This document shows, one piece after another, positions 11,566-20,306 of a stretch of DNA of 64,000 nucleotides. The stretch spans positions 62,001 through 126,000 of the forward strand of contig CACWKX010000012.1 in the NCBI GenBank assembly GCA_902761585.1. Direction: 5' to 3'. How positions within the stretch are numbered: the stretch's first letter is position 1; the number at the start of each line of letters is the position of its first letter. The DNA is from an uncultured Lachnospiraceae bacterium. Its GTDB lineage: Bacteria > Bacillota > Clostridia > Lachnospirales > Lachnospiraceae. Under the pieces are notes generated by a model, which was not told where the DNA came from, made no database searches, and worked only from the letters and a program-made list of their open reading frames with translations. A program made the translations under genes and the position numbers.

Positions 11566-12390
11566 ATGATCAAACTGGCAATCTACGGCAAAGGCGGAAT
11601 CGGAAAGTCGACGGTAACCTCGAATCTTTCTGCGGCCTTCGCCATGCGCGGGAAGAAGGTCATCCAGATCGGCTGTGATCCGAAGGCGGATTCTACAGGA
11701 AACCTGCTGGCCGGAAAACCGCTGATGCCGGTGATGAATTATCTCCGCGAGCATGATGAGGATCCGACATCGCTCGAGGAGATCACTGCAAGAGGATTCG
11801 GGAACGTTCTGTGCATCGAGACAGGCGGGCCGACGCCGGGGCTCGGGTGCGCAGGCCGGGGAATCATCTCCACATTCAATCTGCTGGATGATCTGAGGCT
11901 TCTTGAGAGGGAGAAGCCGGATGTGGTGCTCTTTGATGTCCTCGGGGATGTGGTGTGCGGCGGTTTTGCCGCTCCGATCCGGGAGGGCTATGCCGAGAAG
12001 GTACTGATTGTCACGAGCGGTGAGAAGATGGCCCTGTATGCGGCCGGAAACATCAACAGCGCAGTGCTGAATTTTGAGGATCGGGGCTATGCTTCTGTCG
12101 AGGGAATCATTCTGAACCGGAGGAATGTCGAGTCGGAGCGCGAGAAGGTGGAGACATTCGCCCGCGAAAGGGGGTTGCGTATAGTGGCGGACATCCCGCG
12201 GGACAGGGCATTCCAGACAGCGGAGGACCAGGGCAGGACGATTGTCGAGCTGGATCCGGATGGCACGATTGCATTGAAGTTCTTCGATCTGGCAGACCGG
12301 CTGCTGGCGGAAGAAGCCGGCGGAATGACGAGCGGGACGGATACACCTCACGGATTTGGAAAACTGGAGGACTGCGGATGCCCGATGTGA
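11566..12390 (+). CDS. Nitrogenase reductase-like Fe protein (NifH/CfbC/BchL superfamily)
   Basis: This is an ATP-dependent [4Fe-4S] reductase expected to form a homodimer and donate electrons to a nitrogenase-like partner. The P-loop GKGGIGKST is at residues 8-16. The cluster-binding cysteines are at C95 (in GLGCAGRGI) and C131 (in DVVCGGF), and the Arg used for ADP-ribosylation control in NifH is at about R98. The 274-residue length is close to NifH. The C-terminus ends EDCGCPM, adding two cysteines not usual in NifH. It is the only Fe protein for two alpha/beta-like pairs downstream. The next gene starts at 12378, inside its last 13 bases, so the two are translationally coupled. It is clearly a nitrogenase-superfamily reductase; true nitrogen fixation is unlikely given its partners. 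Confidence 0.9.
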   Translation: MIKLAIYGKGGIGKSTVTSNLSAAFAMRGKKVIQIGCDPKADSTGNLLAGKPLMPVMNYLREHDEDPTSLEEITARGFGNVLCIETGGPTPGLGCAGRGIISTFNLLDDLRLLEREKPDVVLFDVLGDVVCGGFAAPIREGYAEKVLIVTSGEKMALYAAGNINSAVLNFEDRGYASVEGIILNRRNVESEREKVETFARERGLRIVADIPRDRAFQTAEDQGRTIVELDPDGTIALKFFDLADRLLAEEAGGMTSGTDTPHGFGKLEDCGCPM

Positions 12391-13763
12391 GACAGGAGAC
12401 AGGCGGCTGCAAGACAGAAGACCTGTTTCAGAAAGGTACTGGCGCCGGCTGCGACGCGGTGCATAAGCCGGGCGGCTGTACGGTTGAGGAGCTCAACAGA
12501 CTGGGGCCGGAGGGGATACCTGAGGAGTATGTGACATCCTCCCACCTGGTGTACAACTCACCGGCGACGCTGGCCTATAACTCTCCCGGAGCGGAGGGCT
12601 TCGGTGTCAAGCGGGCCGGGCTTGCGGTACCGGGCTCGATCATGCTGATTGTATCGCCGGGCTGCTGCGGACGGAACACGGCGGAGATCACAAAAATCAA
12701 GGGATATGAGGAACGCTTCTTCTATCTGGAGATCGGTGAGACCGACCTTGTGACCGGGCGCCACCTGAAGGTGATTCCGCAGGCAGTGGCGGAGATTGTA
12801 GAAAGCTGCCGTGTTCAGCCTTCTCTGGTGATGATCTGCATCACCTGCGTGGATGCGCTTCTCGGGACAGACATGGAGCGGGTTGCCCGGAAGGCGGAGA
12901 CGCTGGTTCAGATCCCGGTGCGTCCCTGTTATATGTATGCGCTGACAAGGGAGGGGAGGCGGCCGCCGATGGTGGCGGTCCGTCAGTCGCTCTATTCGCT
13001 TCTGCCCAGTCAGAAGCGAATCCGGTCAAGTGTGAATCTGCTCGGCTTTTTTGCCCCTGTCGATCCAGACTGTGAGCTGTTTGGGATGCTTCGGGGGATT
13101 GGCGTGAAAACGATCCGGCAGATCTCTACCTGTGAGAACATCGGGGAATTCTACCGGATGGGTGAGGCCAACTTCAATCTGGTGCTGAACCCGGAGGCGC
13201 AGGATGCCGCGGATGATCTGAGCAGGAGGCTTGGCATCCCATCGGTTGCCCTGACCCGGTTCTATGGAGCAGACCGGATCGCGCGGCAGTACCGGGCGCT
13301 CTCAGCCGCGCTTGGGGTAAAATGGAGCTGCGGGGAGGGCCGCCAGGAGGCAGAGGAGGCGCTTGCCAGTCTGAAGAGGCGCTATCCGAAGCTGGTTTTC
13401 TCGATCGGGGAAGTTGTGAATGCAAATCCATTTGAACTGGCCCTGGCCCTTTCGGAGACAGGCTTCTGTGTCCGGGAGATTTTCGCCAACCCGGCTCCGG
13501 AATATGCCTGGTACATCGGCAGGCTGGCAGAGCGCTCGCCTCAGACGATGGTATATTCCAACATGGAACCGACCATGATCTACTACGACATCGCGGAGGG
13601 CGGAGAGCTGCCCTATGCCGTGGCGGTCGGAAAGGATGCGGGGTACTACCACCCGGATGCAGCATTTGTTCCCTGGAATACAGATGAGCAGCCCTTCGGG
13701 TACGCAGGCCTCCGCAGGCTTGCCGAGGCGATCCTCTCGTCCTGCGAGGAACGATATGGCTGA
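12378..13763 (+). CDS. Nitrogenase component 1-like protein, alpha-type (pair 1)
   Basis: The protein of 461 residues belongs to the NifD/NifE/BchN-type oxidoreductase superfamily. Candidate cluster ligands are C96/C97 (SPGCCGRN) and C154/C157 in ICITCVDALLGTD, which aligns by pattern with the CPxGLIGDD motif around NifD Cys154. The position of the FeMo-cofactor ligand His442 (YHGFDGF in NifD) reads PFGYAG here. The Cys275 region (NLVHCYR) reads NLVLNP. A FeMo-co-type cofactor bound in the NifD manner is therefore not expected. The first 40 residues carry three further cysteines. The start overlaps the Fe-protein gene and has CTGGAGG seven bases upstream. It pairs with the gene at 13861. Confidence 0.85.
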   Translation: MPDVRQETGGCKTEDLFQKGTGAGCDAVHKPGGCTVEELNRLGPEGIPEEYVTSSHLVYNSPATLAYNSPGAEGFGVKRAGLAVPGSIMLIVSPGCCGRNTAEITKIKGYEERFFYLEIGETDLVTGRHLKVIPQAVAEIVESCRVQPSLVMICITCVDALLGTDMERVARKAETLVQIPVRPCYMYALTREGRRPPMVAVRQSLYSLLPSQKRIRSSVNLLGFFAPVDPDCELFGMLRGIGVKTIRQISTCENIGEFYRMGEANFNLVLNPEAQDAADDLSRRLGIPSVALTRFYGADRIARQYRALSAALGVKWSCGEGRQEAEEALASLKRRYPKLVFSIGEVVNANPFELALALSETGFCVREIFANPAPEYAWYIGRLAERSPQTMVYSNMEPTMIYYDIAEGGELPYAVAVGKDAGYYHPDAAFVPWNTDEQPFGYAGLRRLAEAILSSCEERYG

Positions 13764-13860
13764 GGCGCAGGCACCAGGCTGAAGGCGGCTTACGCAGCGG
13801 CCAGCCGGTGCAGTGGGAAAATGACTTTACAAAGCACAGTGAAGAAGGGAGGACAAGTAC

Positions 13861-15114
13861 ATGAGGGGACTGCGGAAAGTCCTGACGCCCTTTGCACCCG
13901 ACCAGTCAGGGGCGGAGTCTGTCCTCTATGAGCTTGGCGGGATCATTGTCATCCTGGATGCCGGCGGCTGTGCCGGGAATATCTGCGGGTTCGACGAACC
14001 CAGGTGGTCCAGCAGAAAATCAGCGGTCTTCTCAGCAGGGCTGAGGGATATGGACGCCGTGATGGGACGGGACAGGCTTCTTGTGAAGAAGATCTGCCGG
14101 TGTGCAGAGAAGATCGACGCCCGTTTTATCGCGGTGATCGGCACGCCGGTTCCGGCTGTGATCGGAACAGATCTGAGCGCGGTCAAGCGAATGATCGAGG
14201 CACAGATCAGCCTGCCGGTCCTTACGATGGCAACGGATGGCATGCATCTGTACGACCGGGGCGTGCAGCTGGCGTACATGGCCCTTCTCAGAGAGCTGGA
14301 CCGCCGGGGGATGCTTGAAGAACCAGGAAACTCGGACCAGAAACCTGACAGGGCGGAGGGACATGCGAACCAGAATCCGGACGGGGCAGCGAGAGACATG
14401 GAGCGGCAGCCTGACGGGGCGGCGGGACGCATGGAGTCGGCGGCGTTCCCGGATGGAAGAAGAACCAGGCGGGCAGGTGTCTTTGGCGTCACACCGCTTG
14501 ATCTGCCGGATGGACAATGCGCGGAGCTGATCCGGCTGGCGCTTCAGGCAGAGGGCTATGACGAGGTGATTTTGTATGGAGACGGCGCGGCTCTGGAGGA
14601 TTACAGGCGGGCCGGGGAAAATGACGTCAACATCGCCGCCTCACCGGACGGTTTGGAAGCCGTTCATTTTCTGAATCAGCGGTTTGGGACGCCGGTTGAG
14701 GTGCGTTTTCCGGGTGCGGTGCGCATGCTGGAAAGAGCAGAGCGTGAAAGGTCAGACCGTGAAAAAGCAGACTATAACAGACCAGACTGTGAAAGGCCAG
14801 AGAGACAAGGAAAGTCCTGCACGCTGATTGTCCAGAGCCAGATTCTGGGATGCTCCATCCGTGAGGCACTCATAAAGCAGGAGCCTGGACAGAGAATTGT
14901 GGTGGCAAGCTGGTTTGAAATGGACCAGGGGCTGATGCAGCCGGGGGATGTCCGCCTGCGGGAGGAAGATGACTTCACGCACCTGGTTCAGATGCTTAAG
15001 CCAGACAGGATGATCGCAGACCGTGTGGTGGAGAGACTGATCCCGGCGTTTGAAGGGACATTTGTTCATCTGCCGCAGTTTGCCGTCTCCGGAAAGAGCG
15101 AGGCAGCCGTCTGA
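13861..15114 (+). CDS. Nitrogenase component 1-like protein, beta-type (pair 1)
   Basis: This 417-residue protein resembles the second subunit of nitrogenase-like enzymes. It has an N-terminal VLYELGGIIVILDAGGC segment with C37 and C42 (GGCAGNIC), followed by GTPVPAVIGTDL, the counterpart of the NifK motif CMAEVIGDDL but without the Cys. The match with the beta-type protein at 21821 is strong (ALYELGGMVVIHDPSGC, SPVPYLNGTDF). Residues about 153-203 are a low-complexity Asn/Asp/Gly/Ala linker with repeated PDGAA units, and about 292-322 is an Arg/Glu/Asp-rich repeat (RAERERSDREKAD). GGGAGG precedes ATG 13861. The gap to the alpha gene is 97 bases. The function follows from its partner and is inference. 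Confidence 0.8.
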   Translation: MRGLRKVLTPFAPDQSGAESVLYELGGIIVILDAGGCAGNICGFDEPRWSSRKSAVFSAGLRDMDAVMGRDRLLVKKICRCAEKIDARFIAVIGTPVPAVIGTDLSAVKRMIEAQISLPVLTMATDGMHLYDRGVQLAYMALLRELDRRGMLEEPGNSDQKPDRAEGHANQNPDGAARDMERQPDGAAGRMESAAFPDGRRTRRAGVFGVTPLDLPDGQCAELIRLALQAEGYDEVILYGDGAALEDYRRAGENDVNIAASPDGLEAVHFLNQRFGTPVEVRFPGAVRMLERAERERSDREKADYNRPDCERPERQGKSCTLIVQSQILGCSIREALIKQEPGQRIVVASWFEMDQGLMQPGDVRLREEDDFTHLVQMLKPDRMIADRVVERLIPAFEGTFVHLPQFAVSGKSEAAV

Positions 15115-15257
15115 AGTTGATCCGCCGGCGCCGTCAGCCCGACCGCAGGGGGCGGACAAGAGGCCGGTGGCCGGGCTGAAACAGGCAGGGCTGAACAAAA
15201 CAAACAGAGGCGAGAGAACCAAACTGCAACAGGAAGGCTGGATGGACAGGCACAGGG

Positions 15258-17765
15258 ATGGAGAAGACCGAGAGAAGACAGATCAGAGTATACGGAATCG
15301 TTCAGGGGGTTGGGTTTCGGCCTGCCGTTGACCGCCATGCTCATGCGCTTGGAATCCGGGGGACGGTGGCCAACCGGGGAAGCTTTGTGGAAATCAACGC
15401 GGAGGGTGTGCCCTCTGTTCTCGATGAATTTGAGAAGCGTGTGAAGGAACAGCCGCCGGAGCGGGCGGTCATCCTGAAAATGGATGTGAAGCTGCTGGAA
15501 CAAAGCCCTGCCGCCGGATTCGGGGACATAGCGGGACAGAGCCAGGGGTCGGATGGCTTCCGGATCGTCGAGAGTGAGAAAACCTCTGGGGAGATTTTCA
15601 TATCGCCGGACATTGCCATCTGTGATACCTGCAAGGCGGAGCTCTTTGACAAAAACAGCAGGCGGTATCTTCACCCTTTCATCAACTGTACATGCTGCGG
15701 GCCGCGTTTCTCGCTTCTGGAGGCGCTTCCCTATGACCGGGAACGCACATCGATGAAAAAGTTTCCGATGTGCCCGCAGTGCCGCCGGGAATACTTTGAC
15801 CCAAAGTCACGTTTCTATGATGCACAGCCGGTCTGCTGCAACGACTGTGGACCGCAGGTGTATCTGATCGAGCGAGCAGGAGAGACTGACAGGAGAATTT
15901 CTGTCCGAGGCGCCGCGGCCATCAGCCGGGCACGGCAGATTCTGGTGCAGGGCGGAATCATTGCTGTGAAGGGAATTGGCGGCTTTCATCTCGCATGCAA
16001 TGCAGCAGACGAGGATGCGGTGACGCGCCTCAGAAGGCTGAAGAGACGGCCGATGAAACCGTTTGCCGTCATGGCGAGAGATGAGGCGGTTTGCAGGCGG
16101 GAGTGTGAAGTTTCCCCTGAGCAGCACCAGATTCTGACAGGTCATCAGAAACCGATCCTTCTGCTTCCAAAGAAGGCAGGAGGCCGGATCTGCAGCGCTG
16201 TGGCACCGGACATCCCGACCATCGGCATGATGCTTCCGTATGCGCCGATTCAGCTTCTGCTTTTCACCTATGAGGACGCTTGGCAGGAACGAATGCCGGA
16301 TGTGCTCGTCATGACGAGCGGTAATGCGTCCGGTGCCCCGATTGCCTCAAACGATGCGGAGGCACTGGATGAGATCGCAGGCTTCTGCGACGCCATCCTG
16401 TCCAACAACCGGGACATCCGGATCCGGACGGACGATTCGGTCATGGATTTTTACGACCATGCGCCGTATATGATTCGCCGTTCAAGAGGATACGCGCCGC
16501 TCCCATTTCTGGTGAGCCGGCCGTATCAGGGACAGGTGCTCGGGATTGGCGGAGAGCTGAAGAACACGTTCTGTCTTGGAAAGGATCAGATTTTCTACCC
16601 GTCTGCCTATGTCGGAGATCTGGCGGACCTGCGGACGGTGAAGGCGCTTGAGGACGCGGTCAAAAAGACAGAGACGCTTCTGGAAATGAAGCCGCAGGTC
16701 ATCGCGGCGGATCTTCACCCGAAGTATAACTCGACCCTGGTGGCGGAGAAGCTGGCGGAGGAGCGCGGGATTCCGCTTCTGCGCGTGCAGCATCACTATG
16801 CACATGTGCTCTCCTGCATGGCCGAAAATGACTATCTGGAGCCTGTCATCGGTGTTTCATTTGACGGAACCGGATTCGGGACGGATGGTACCATCTGGGG
16901 CGGCGAGTTCCTGCTGTCGGATATCGGACACTTTGAGCGGGGCGGTCACATCGCGCCGTTCTGGCAGATCGGCGGCGACACGGCGGCAAGGGAAGGCTGG
17001 CGGATTGCGGTATCCATGCTGCAACAGATCTTCGGCGCCGGGGCAGATGACCTCATCCGCCGCCTCGGGCTGTGTGACGAAATGGCAGCAGGCGCCTTGA
17101 AGGTACTCTTTACCCGGAAAATCAACGCGGTACAGTCTACCAGTGCGGGCAGGCTGTTTGATGCCGTCAGCGCAATCCTGGGAATCCGGCGGGCATCCAC
17201 ATATGAGGGGGAGGCAGCCACGGCGCTGATGTACAGCGCCATGCGGGGGAGAGCGCATGCAGCCGGCAGCTTGGCTTCCCTGACAGAGCTTTGCCAGTCC
17301 GGGGACAGTTTGGCGCAAAACAGGCAGGCAGTAGAAGCGGGCGGACAGCCGCAGCCGGATGGAGCACCGCAGCCAGGTGTCTTACCGCATCCGAATGTGC
17401 TGCCACGGCTGAACAACCTGCCGCAGCCGGATGTCCTGCCGACTGATTCACTCGTGCGGGCGCTTGTCCTGGCAAAGCTGGACGGAGCCGGAAGCGAAGA
17501 ACTGGCATATGAATTCCACAGGGGGCTGGCACAGATGATTGTGCGGGAAACAGTTTCGCTCAGCGAAAGAACGGGCGTGAAGACGGCGGCTCTGACAGGG
17601 GGCGTTTTCCAGAACCGGCTCCTTCTGGAGCTTGTGGAGAAAGGGCTTCAGGCAGAAAAGATTCAGGTGCTGCGCCACCATCTGGTTCCCCCGAATGACG
17701 GCGGCATCGCGCTGGGACAGGCACTCTATGCGATGGCGGCGCTGGGACAGGAAAACGGCGTGTAG
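15258..17765 (+). CDS. hypF: Carbamoyltransferase HypF (cyanide ligand synthesis)
   Basis: HypF turns carbamoyl phosphate and ATP into a carbamoyl group delivered to the C-terminal Cys of HypE, the source of the cyanide ligands of [NiFe] hydrogenase. Domains appear in the standard order. An acylphosphatase domain has VQGVGFRP near residues 15-22. Two zinc-finger units follow (CDTC...CTCC and CPQC...CNDC) at about 120-197. Next come a YrdC-like domain (about 220-400) and a Kae1-like domain with HHYAH at 512-516 and SFDGTGFGTDG. The 835 residues exceed the norm because of a Pro/Gln-rich linker at about 671-731 (PQPDGAPQPGVLPHPN). The start at 15258 has a weak site. No HypA or HypB gene accompanies it. 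Confidence 0.95.
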   Translation: MEKTERRQIRVYGIVQGVGFRPAVDRHAHALGIRGTVANRGSFVEINAEGVPSVLDEFEKRVKEQPPERAVILKMDVKLLEQSPAAGFGDIAGQSQGSDGFRIVESEKTSGEIFISPDIAICDTCKAELFDKNSRRYLHPFINCTCCGPRFSLLEALPYDRERTSMKKFPMCPQCRREYFDPKSRFYDAQPVCCNDCGPQVYLIERAGETDRRISVRGAAAISRARQILVQGGIIAVKGIGGFHLACNAADEDAVTRLRRLKRRPMKPFAVMARDEAVCRRECEVSPEQHQILTGHQKPILLLPKKAGGRICSAVAPDIPTIGMMLPYAPIQLLLFTYEDAWQERMPDVLVMTSGNASGAPIASNDAEALDEIAGFCDAILSNNRDIRIRTDDSVMDFYDHAPYMIRRSRGYAPLPFLVSRPYQGQVLGIGGELKNTFCLGKDQIFYPSAYVGDLADLRTVKALEDAVKKTETLLEMKPQVIAADLHPKYNSTLVAEKLAEERGIPLLRVQHHYAHVLSCMAENDYLEPVIGVSFDGTGFGTDGTIWGGEFLLSDIGHFERGGHIAPFWQIGGDTAAREGWRIAVSMLQQIFGAGADDLIRRLGLCDEMAAGALKVLFTRKINAVQSTSAGRLFDAVSAILGIRRASTYEGEAATALMYSAMRGRAHAAGSLASLTELCQSGDSLAQNRQAVEAGGQPQPDGAPQPGVLPHPNVLPRLNNLPQPDVLPTDSLVRALVLAKLDGAGSEELAYEFHRGLAQMIVRETVSLSERTGVKTAALTGGVFQNRLLLELVEKGLQAEKIQVLRHHLVPPNDGGIALGQALYAMAALGQENGV

Positions 17766-17823
17766 CCGCCTGCTTAGCAGCGATCATAACATAGCTGGAG
17801 ACAACAGGAAGGAAGAGAAAGAG

Positions 17824-18030
17824 ATGTGTGTAGGGTTATCGGCAAAGGTTGTCAGTGTGAAGGATGATGTGGCGATTGTGGATGCCAGTGGTGCCAGACG
17901 AAAAGTCTCAGCGGCATTGCTTTCGGATCTGGAACCGGGCGACTTTGTGATGGTGCATGCGGGGACGGCGATCGCGAAGATTACGGACGATGACGAGGAA
18001 GAATCGGGGGCACTGCTCGACTTACTGTGA
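17824..18030 (+). CDS. hypC: Hydrogenase maturation chaperone HypC
   Basis: HypC carries the Fe(CN)2CO unit together with HypD and delivers it to the target apoprotein. The protein is 68 residues and starts MCVGLSAKV, with the essential Cys at position 2 that binds the iron. The beta-barrel sequence (VVSVKDDVAIVDASGARRKV, then DLEPGDFVMVHAG) is typical, and an acidic tail ends it. AGGAAG lies upstream of ATG 17824. It sits between hypF and hypD as in canonical hyp operons, with hypD beginning 31 bases after its stop. Since no [NiFe] hydrogenase large subunit is nearby, the acceptor of its cargo is an open question. Confidence 0.93.
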   Translation: MCVGLSAKVVSVKDDVAIVDASGARRKVSAALLSDLEPGDFVMVHAGTAIAKITDDDEEESGALLDLL

Positions 18031-18061
18031 GCGTACCACGTCGTATGACAGGGAGGAAGCT

Positions 18062-19111
18062 GTGAACCAGACGATTGAGCGGGCAAAGGAAATTCTGACA
18101 CGGTACGACGGGCCGCACTGCCGGATCATGGAGGTCTGCGGAACCCATACCCATGAGATTTTCCGGCAGGGAATCCGCCGGATTCTGCCCGAACAGATTG
18201 AATTGATATCCGGACCGGGATGCCCTGTCTGTGTGACACCAGTAGGCTTCATCGATGAAGCCATCTGGCTGGCGCTTGAGAAGGGTGTGACGGTCTGTAC
18301 ATTTGGCGACCTCGTCCGGGTGCCGGGTACAGAAGCTTCGCTTCAAACCGCGAGGGGGAAAGGCGCAGCCGTCAAGGTGGTCTACACACCACTCGATGCA
18401 GAGCGGTACGCTGCAGAGCACCCTGATAAGCAGGTTGTGTTTCTGTCGGTTGGTTTTGAGACGACAACGCCGTCTGCCTGTCTGGCGGTCCGGAAGGCAC
18501 AGCAGGACGGGATCCGGAATTTTTCACTTCTGACGGCCAACAAGACAATGCCCGGTGCCTATGAGGCGATGAAGGACTCCACCGATCTGTTTCTGTATCC
18601 GGGACATGTCCATGCCATTACCGGAACCGGAATCTGTGAAAAGCTGGCAGAGGAAGGCGTGAGCGGCGTCTGTGCCGGGTTCACGGCGAGCGAACTGCTG
18701 GCCGCGCTGGCGGTGGCGGTTACCCGTTATCAGGAAGGAAAACCGTTCTTTGTGAACTGCTATCCGAGGGTCGTCCGGCCGGAGGGAAGTCCGAAGGCAC
18801 AGTCGCTTGTGGCGGCGATGATGGAGCCGTGCGATGAGGAATGGCGGGGAATCGGCGTCATTCCAGGCTCCGGCATGAGACTGAAGGAGTCCTGTCAGAT
18901 GTATGACGCAAGAGTCAGGTTCCGGGTTCCGGAGATGGCAGGCCGTGCGAACCCGGCCTGCCGGTGCGGGCAGGTGCTGAAGGGTGAACTTCTTCCGCCC
19001 CAGTGCAAGGTGTTCGGGAAAGCCTGCACACCGGAGCACCCGGTCGGCGCCTGCATGGTATCGTCGGAAGGCGCCTGCTCCGCCTGGTATCTGTATGGGC
19101 AGAATCTGTGA
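18062..19111 (+). CDS. hypD: Hydrogenase maturation factor HypD
   Basis: HypD is the [4Fe-4S] scaffold on which the Fe(CN)2CO moiety is built with HypC and with cyanide from HypE. The conserved motifs are present: EVCGTHTH near residue 23, GPGCPVCVTP with the redox-active cysteines, PGHVHAITG, and the C-terminal CRCG...CKVFGKACTP...GACMVSSEGAC that binds the cluster. I chose GTG 18062 because AGGGAGGAAG lies just upstream and the resulting 349 residues match the family; an upstream ATG at 17957 would overlap hypC. The invariant cysteines are intact, so the protein should be functional. Confidence 0.95.
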   Translation: MNQTIERAKEILTRYDGPHCRIMEVCGTHTHEIFRQGIRRILPEQIELISGPGCPVCVTPVGFIDEAIWLALEKGVTVCTFGDLVRVPGTEASLQTARGKGAAVKVVYTPLDAERYAAEHPDKQVVFLSVGFETTTPSACLAVRKAQQDGIRNFSLLTANKTMPGAYEAMKDSTDLFLYPGHVHAITGTGICEKLAEEGVSGVCAGFTASELLAALAVAVTRYQEGKPFFVNCYPRVVRPEGSPKAQSLVAAMMEPCDEEWRGIGVIPGSGMRLKESCQMYDARVRFRVPEMAGRANPACRCGQVLKGELLPPQCKVFGKACTPEHPVGACMVSSEGACSAWYLYGQNL

Positions 19112-19142
19112 AAAACCGAATCTTCGGATGAAGGGAGCAAGT

Positions 19143-20147
19143 ATGACAGATACGATCACGATGGCGCACGGCGCCGGTGGGAAACAGACATCGGAGCTGA
19201 TTCACGGCATCTTTGAAAAGCACCTTGGCAATGAATATTTCACGGCAGACGATGCGGCTGTGCTGCCGCCAGTCTGCGGCCGCCTTGCAATGACAACGGA
19301 CGGTTTCATCGTGTCGCCGCAGTTTTTCCCCGGCGGGAACATCGGAAAGCTCAGCATCTGCGGCACGGTCAACGATCTCTCCTGCATGGGGGCCCGTCCG
19401 CTGTACATGACCTGTGCCTTTGTGATTGAAGAAGGGTTCCGGATTGACGAGCTGGATCAGATTGCGGCAGCAATGGCAAAGACAGCCGGTGAGGCAGGCG
19501 TCCGGCTGGTGGCGGGAGATACGAAGGTCGCCGGAAAGGGACAGTGCGGCGGTGTCTTCATCACGACAACCGGCGTCGGGGAGATTGTGGAAGGTGTACG
19601 GATGTCCGGCGCCTGCGCCAGACCAGGGGATGCCGTGATTGTGACAGGGGATATCGGCCGCCATGGGACAGCGATCCTGCTGGCGCGGGATGATTACGGC
19701 ATAGAGGCAGAGGTGACAAGCGACTGTGCTCCGCTCTGGAAACCGGTCGAGGCTGTTTTGTCATCTGGTCTCAGACCGCATGTCATTCGTGATGCGACCA
19801 GAGGCGGTGTCGGGACTGTGCTCTACGAGATCGCGGCAGAGTCGGGTGTCGGTATCCGGCTGGAGACCGAGAAGATCCCGGTTCAGCCGGCTGTCCGGGG
19901 TGTGACAGGCATGCTGGGGCTGGAGCCGCTCTACCTTGCCTGTGAGGGGCGGCTTGTGATTATCTGCCCACAGGAAGAGACCGGAAGATTGATGGAAATT
20001 CTTCACGGCCAGACCTGCACCGAGGGCGCTGCTGTGATCGGCTGTATCACGGCGGAGAACAAAGGACGGGTCGTCATGACGACCCAGATCGGGGCACAGA
20101 CCCTGCTGCCGGAGCCGGGAAATGAGCTTCTCCCCCGGATCTGCTGA
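19143..20147 (+). CDS. hypE: Carbamoyl dehydratase HypE
   Basis: HypE dehydrates the thiocarbamate received from HypF to thiocyanate, the donor of CN for the iron centre. The PurM-like fold is seen in AHGAGGKQTSELI, FTADDAAVL, TKVAGKGQCGG and DATRGGVGTVLYEIA. The protein ends exactly in PRIC, the C-terminal Cys that carries the carbamoyl/cyano group, so the key residue is intact. AAGGGAGC precedes ATG 19143. The product is 334 residues. A 20-base direct repeat begins at its stop codon. It completes a HypF-C-D-E set that is sufficient in principle to make Fe-CN groups. Confidence 0.95.
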   Translation: MTDTITMAHGAGGKQTSELIHGIFEKHLGNEYFTADDAAVLPPVCGRLAMTTDGFIVSPQFFPGGNIGKLSICGTVNDLSCMGARPLYMTCAFVIEEGFRIDELDQIAAAMAKTAGEAGVRLVAGDTKVAGKGQCGGVFITTTGVGEIVEGVRMSGACARPGDAVIVTGDIGRHGTAILLARDDYGIEAEVTSDCAPLWKPVEAVLSSGLRPHVIRDATRGGVGTVLYEIAAESGVGIRLETEKIPVQPAVRGVTGMLGLEPLYLACEGRLVIICPQEETGRLMEILHGQTCTEGAAVIGCITAENKGRVVMTTQIGAQTLLPEPGNELLPRIC

Positions 20148-20234
20148 ATGGCGGGGTATTGAAGGCGGGATGATCGAGAGTTTCTCCGGTATCCTTGACT
20201 TCGAACCTGACAGAAATGGCGGGGTATTGAAGGC
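20147..20234 (+). repeat. 20-base direct repeat pair after hypE
   Basis: AATGGCGGGGTATTGAAGGC occurs at 20147-20166 and again at 20215-20234, a period of 68 bases. The first copy overlaps the last base of the hypE stop codon. Both copies are followed by a GATGAT-containing segment. The pair fills most of the gap before the next gene. Confidence 0.9.
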
Positions 20235-20306
20235 ATGATGATGGGGAGAGCAGAGCCCCGGGACAGACGAACCGTAAAGCAGAAGGAAGCAGGAAGGAGG
20301 GACAGG

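Noticed and set aside
15258..20147. A [NiFe]-hydrogenase maturation operon.
   Set aside because: HypA, HypB and any large or small subunit genes are missing from the window, and the genes are embedded between nitrogenase-like genes.
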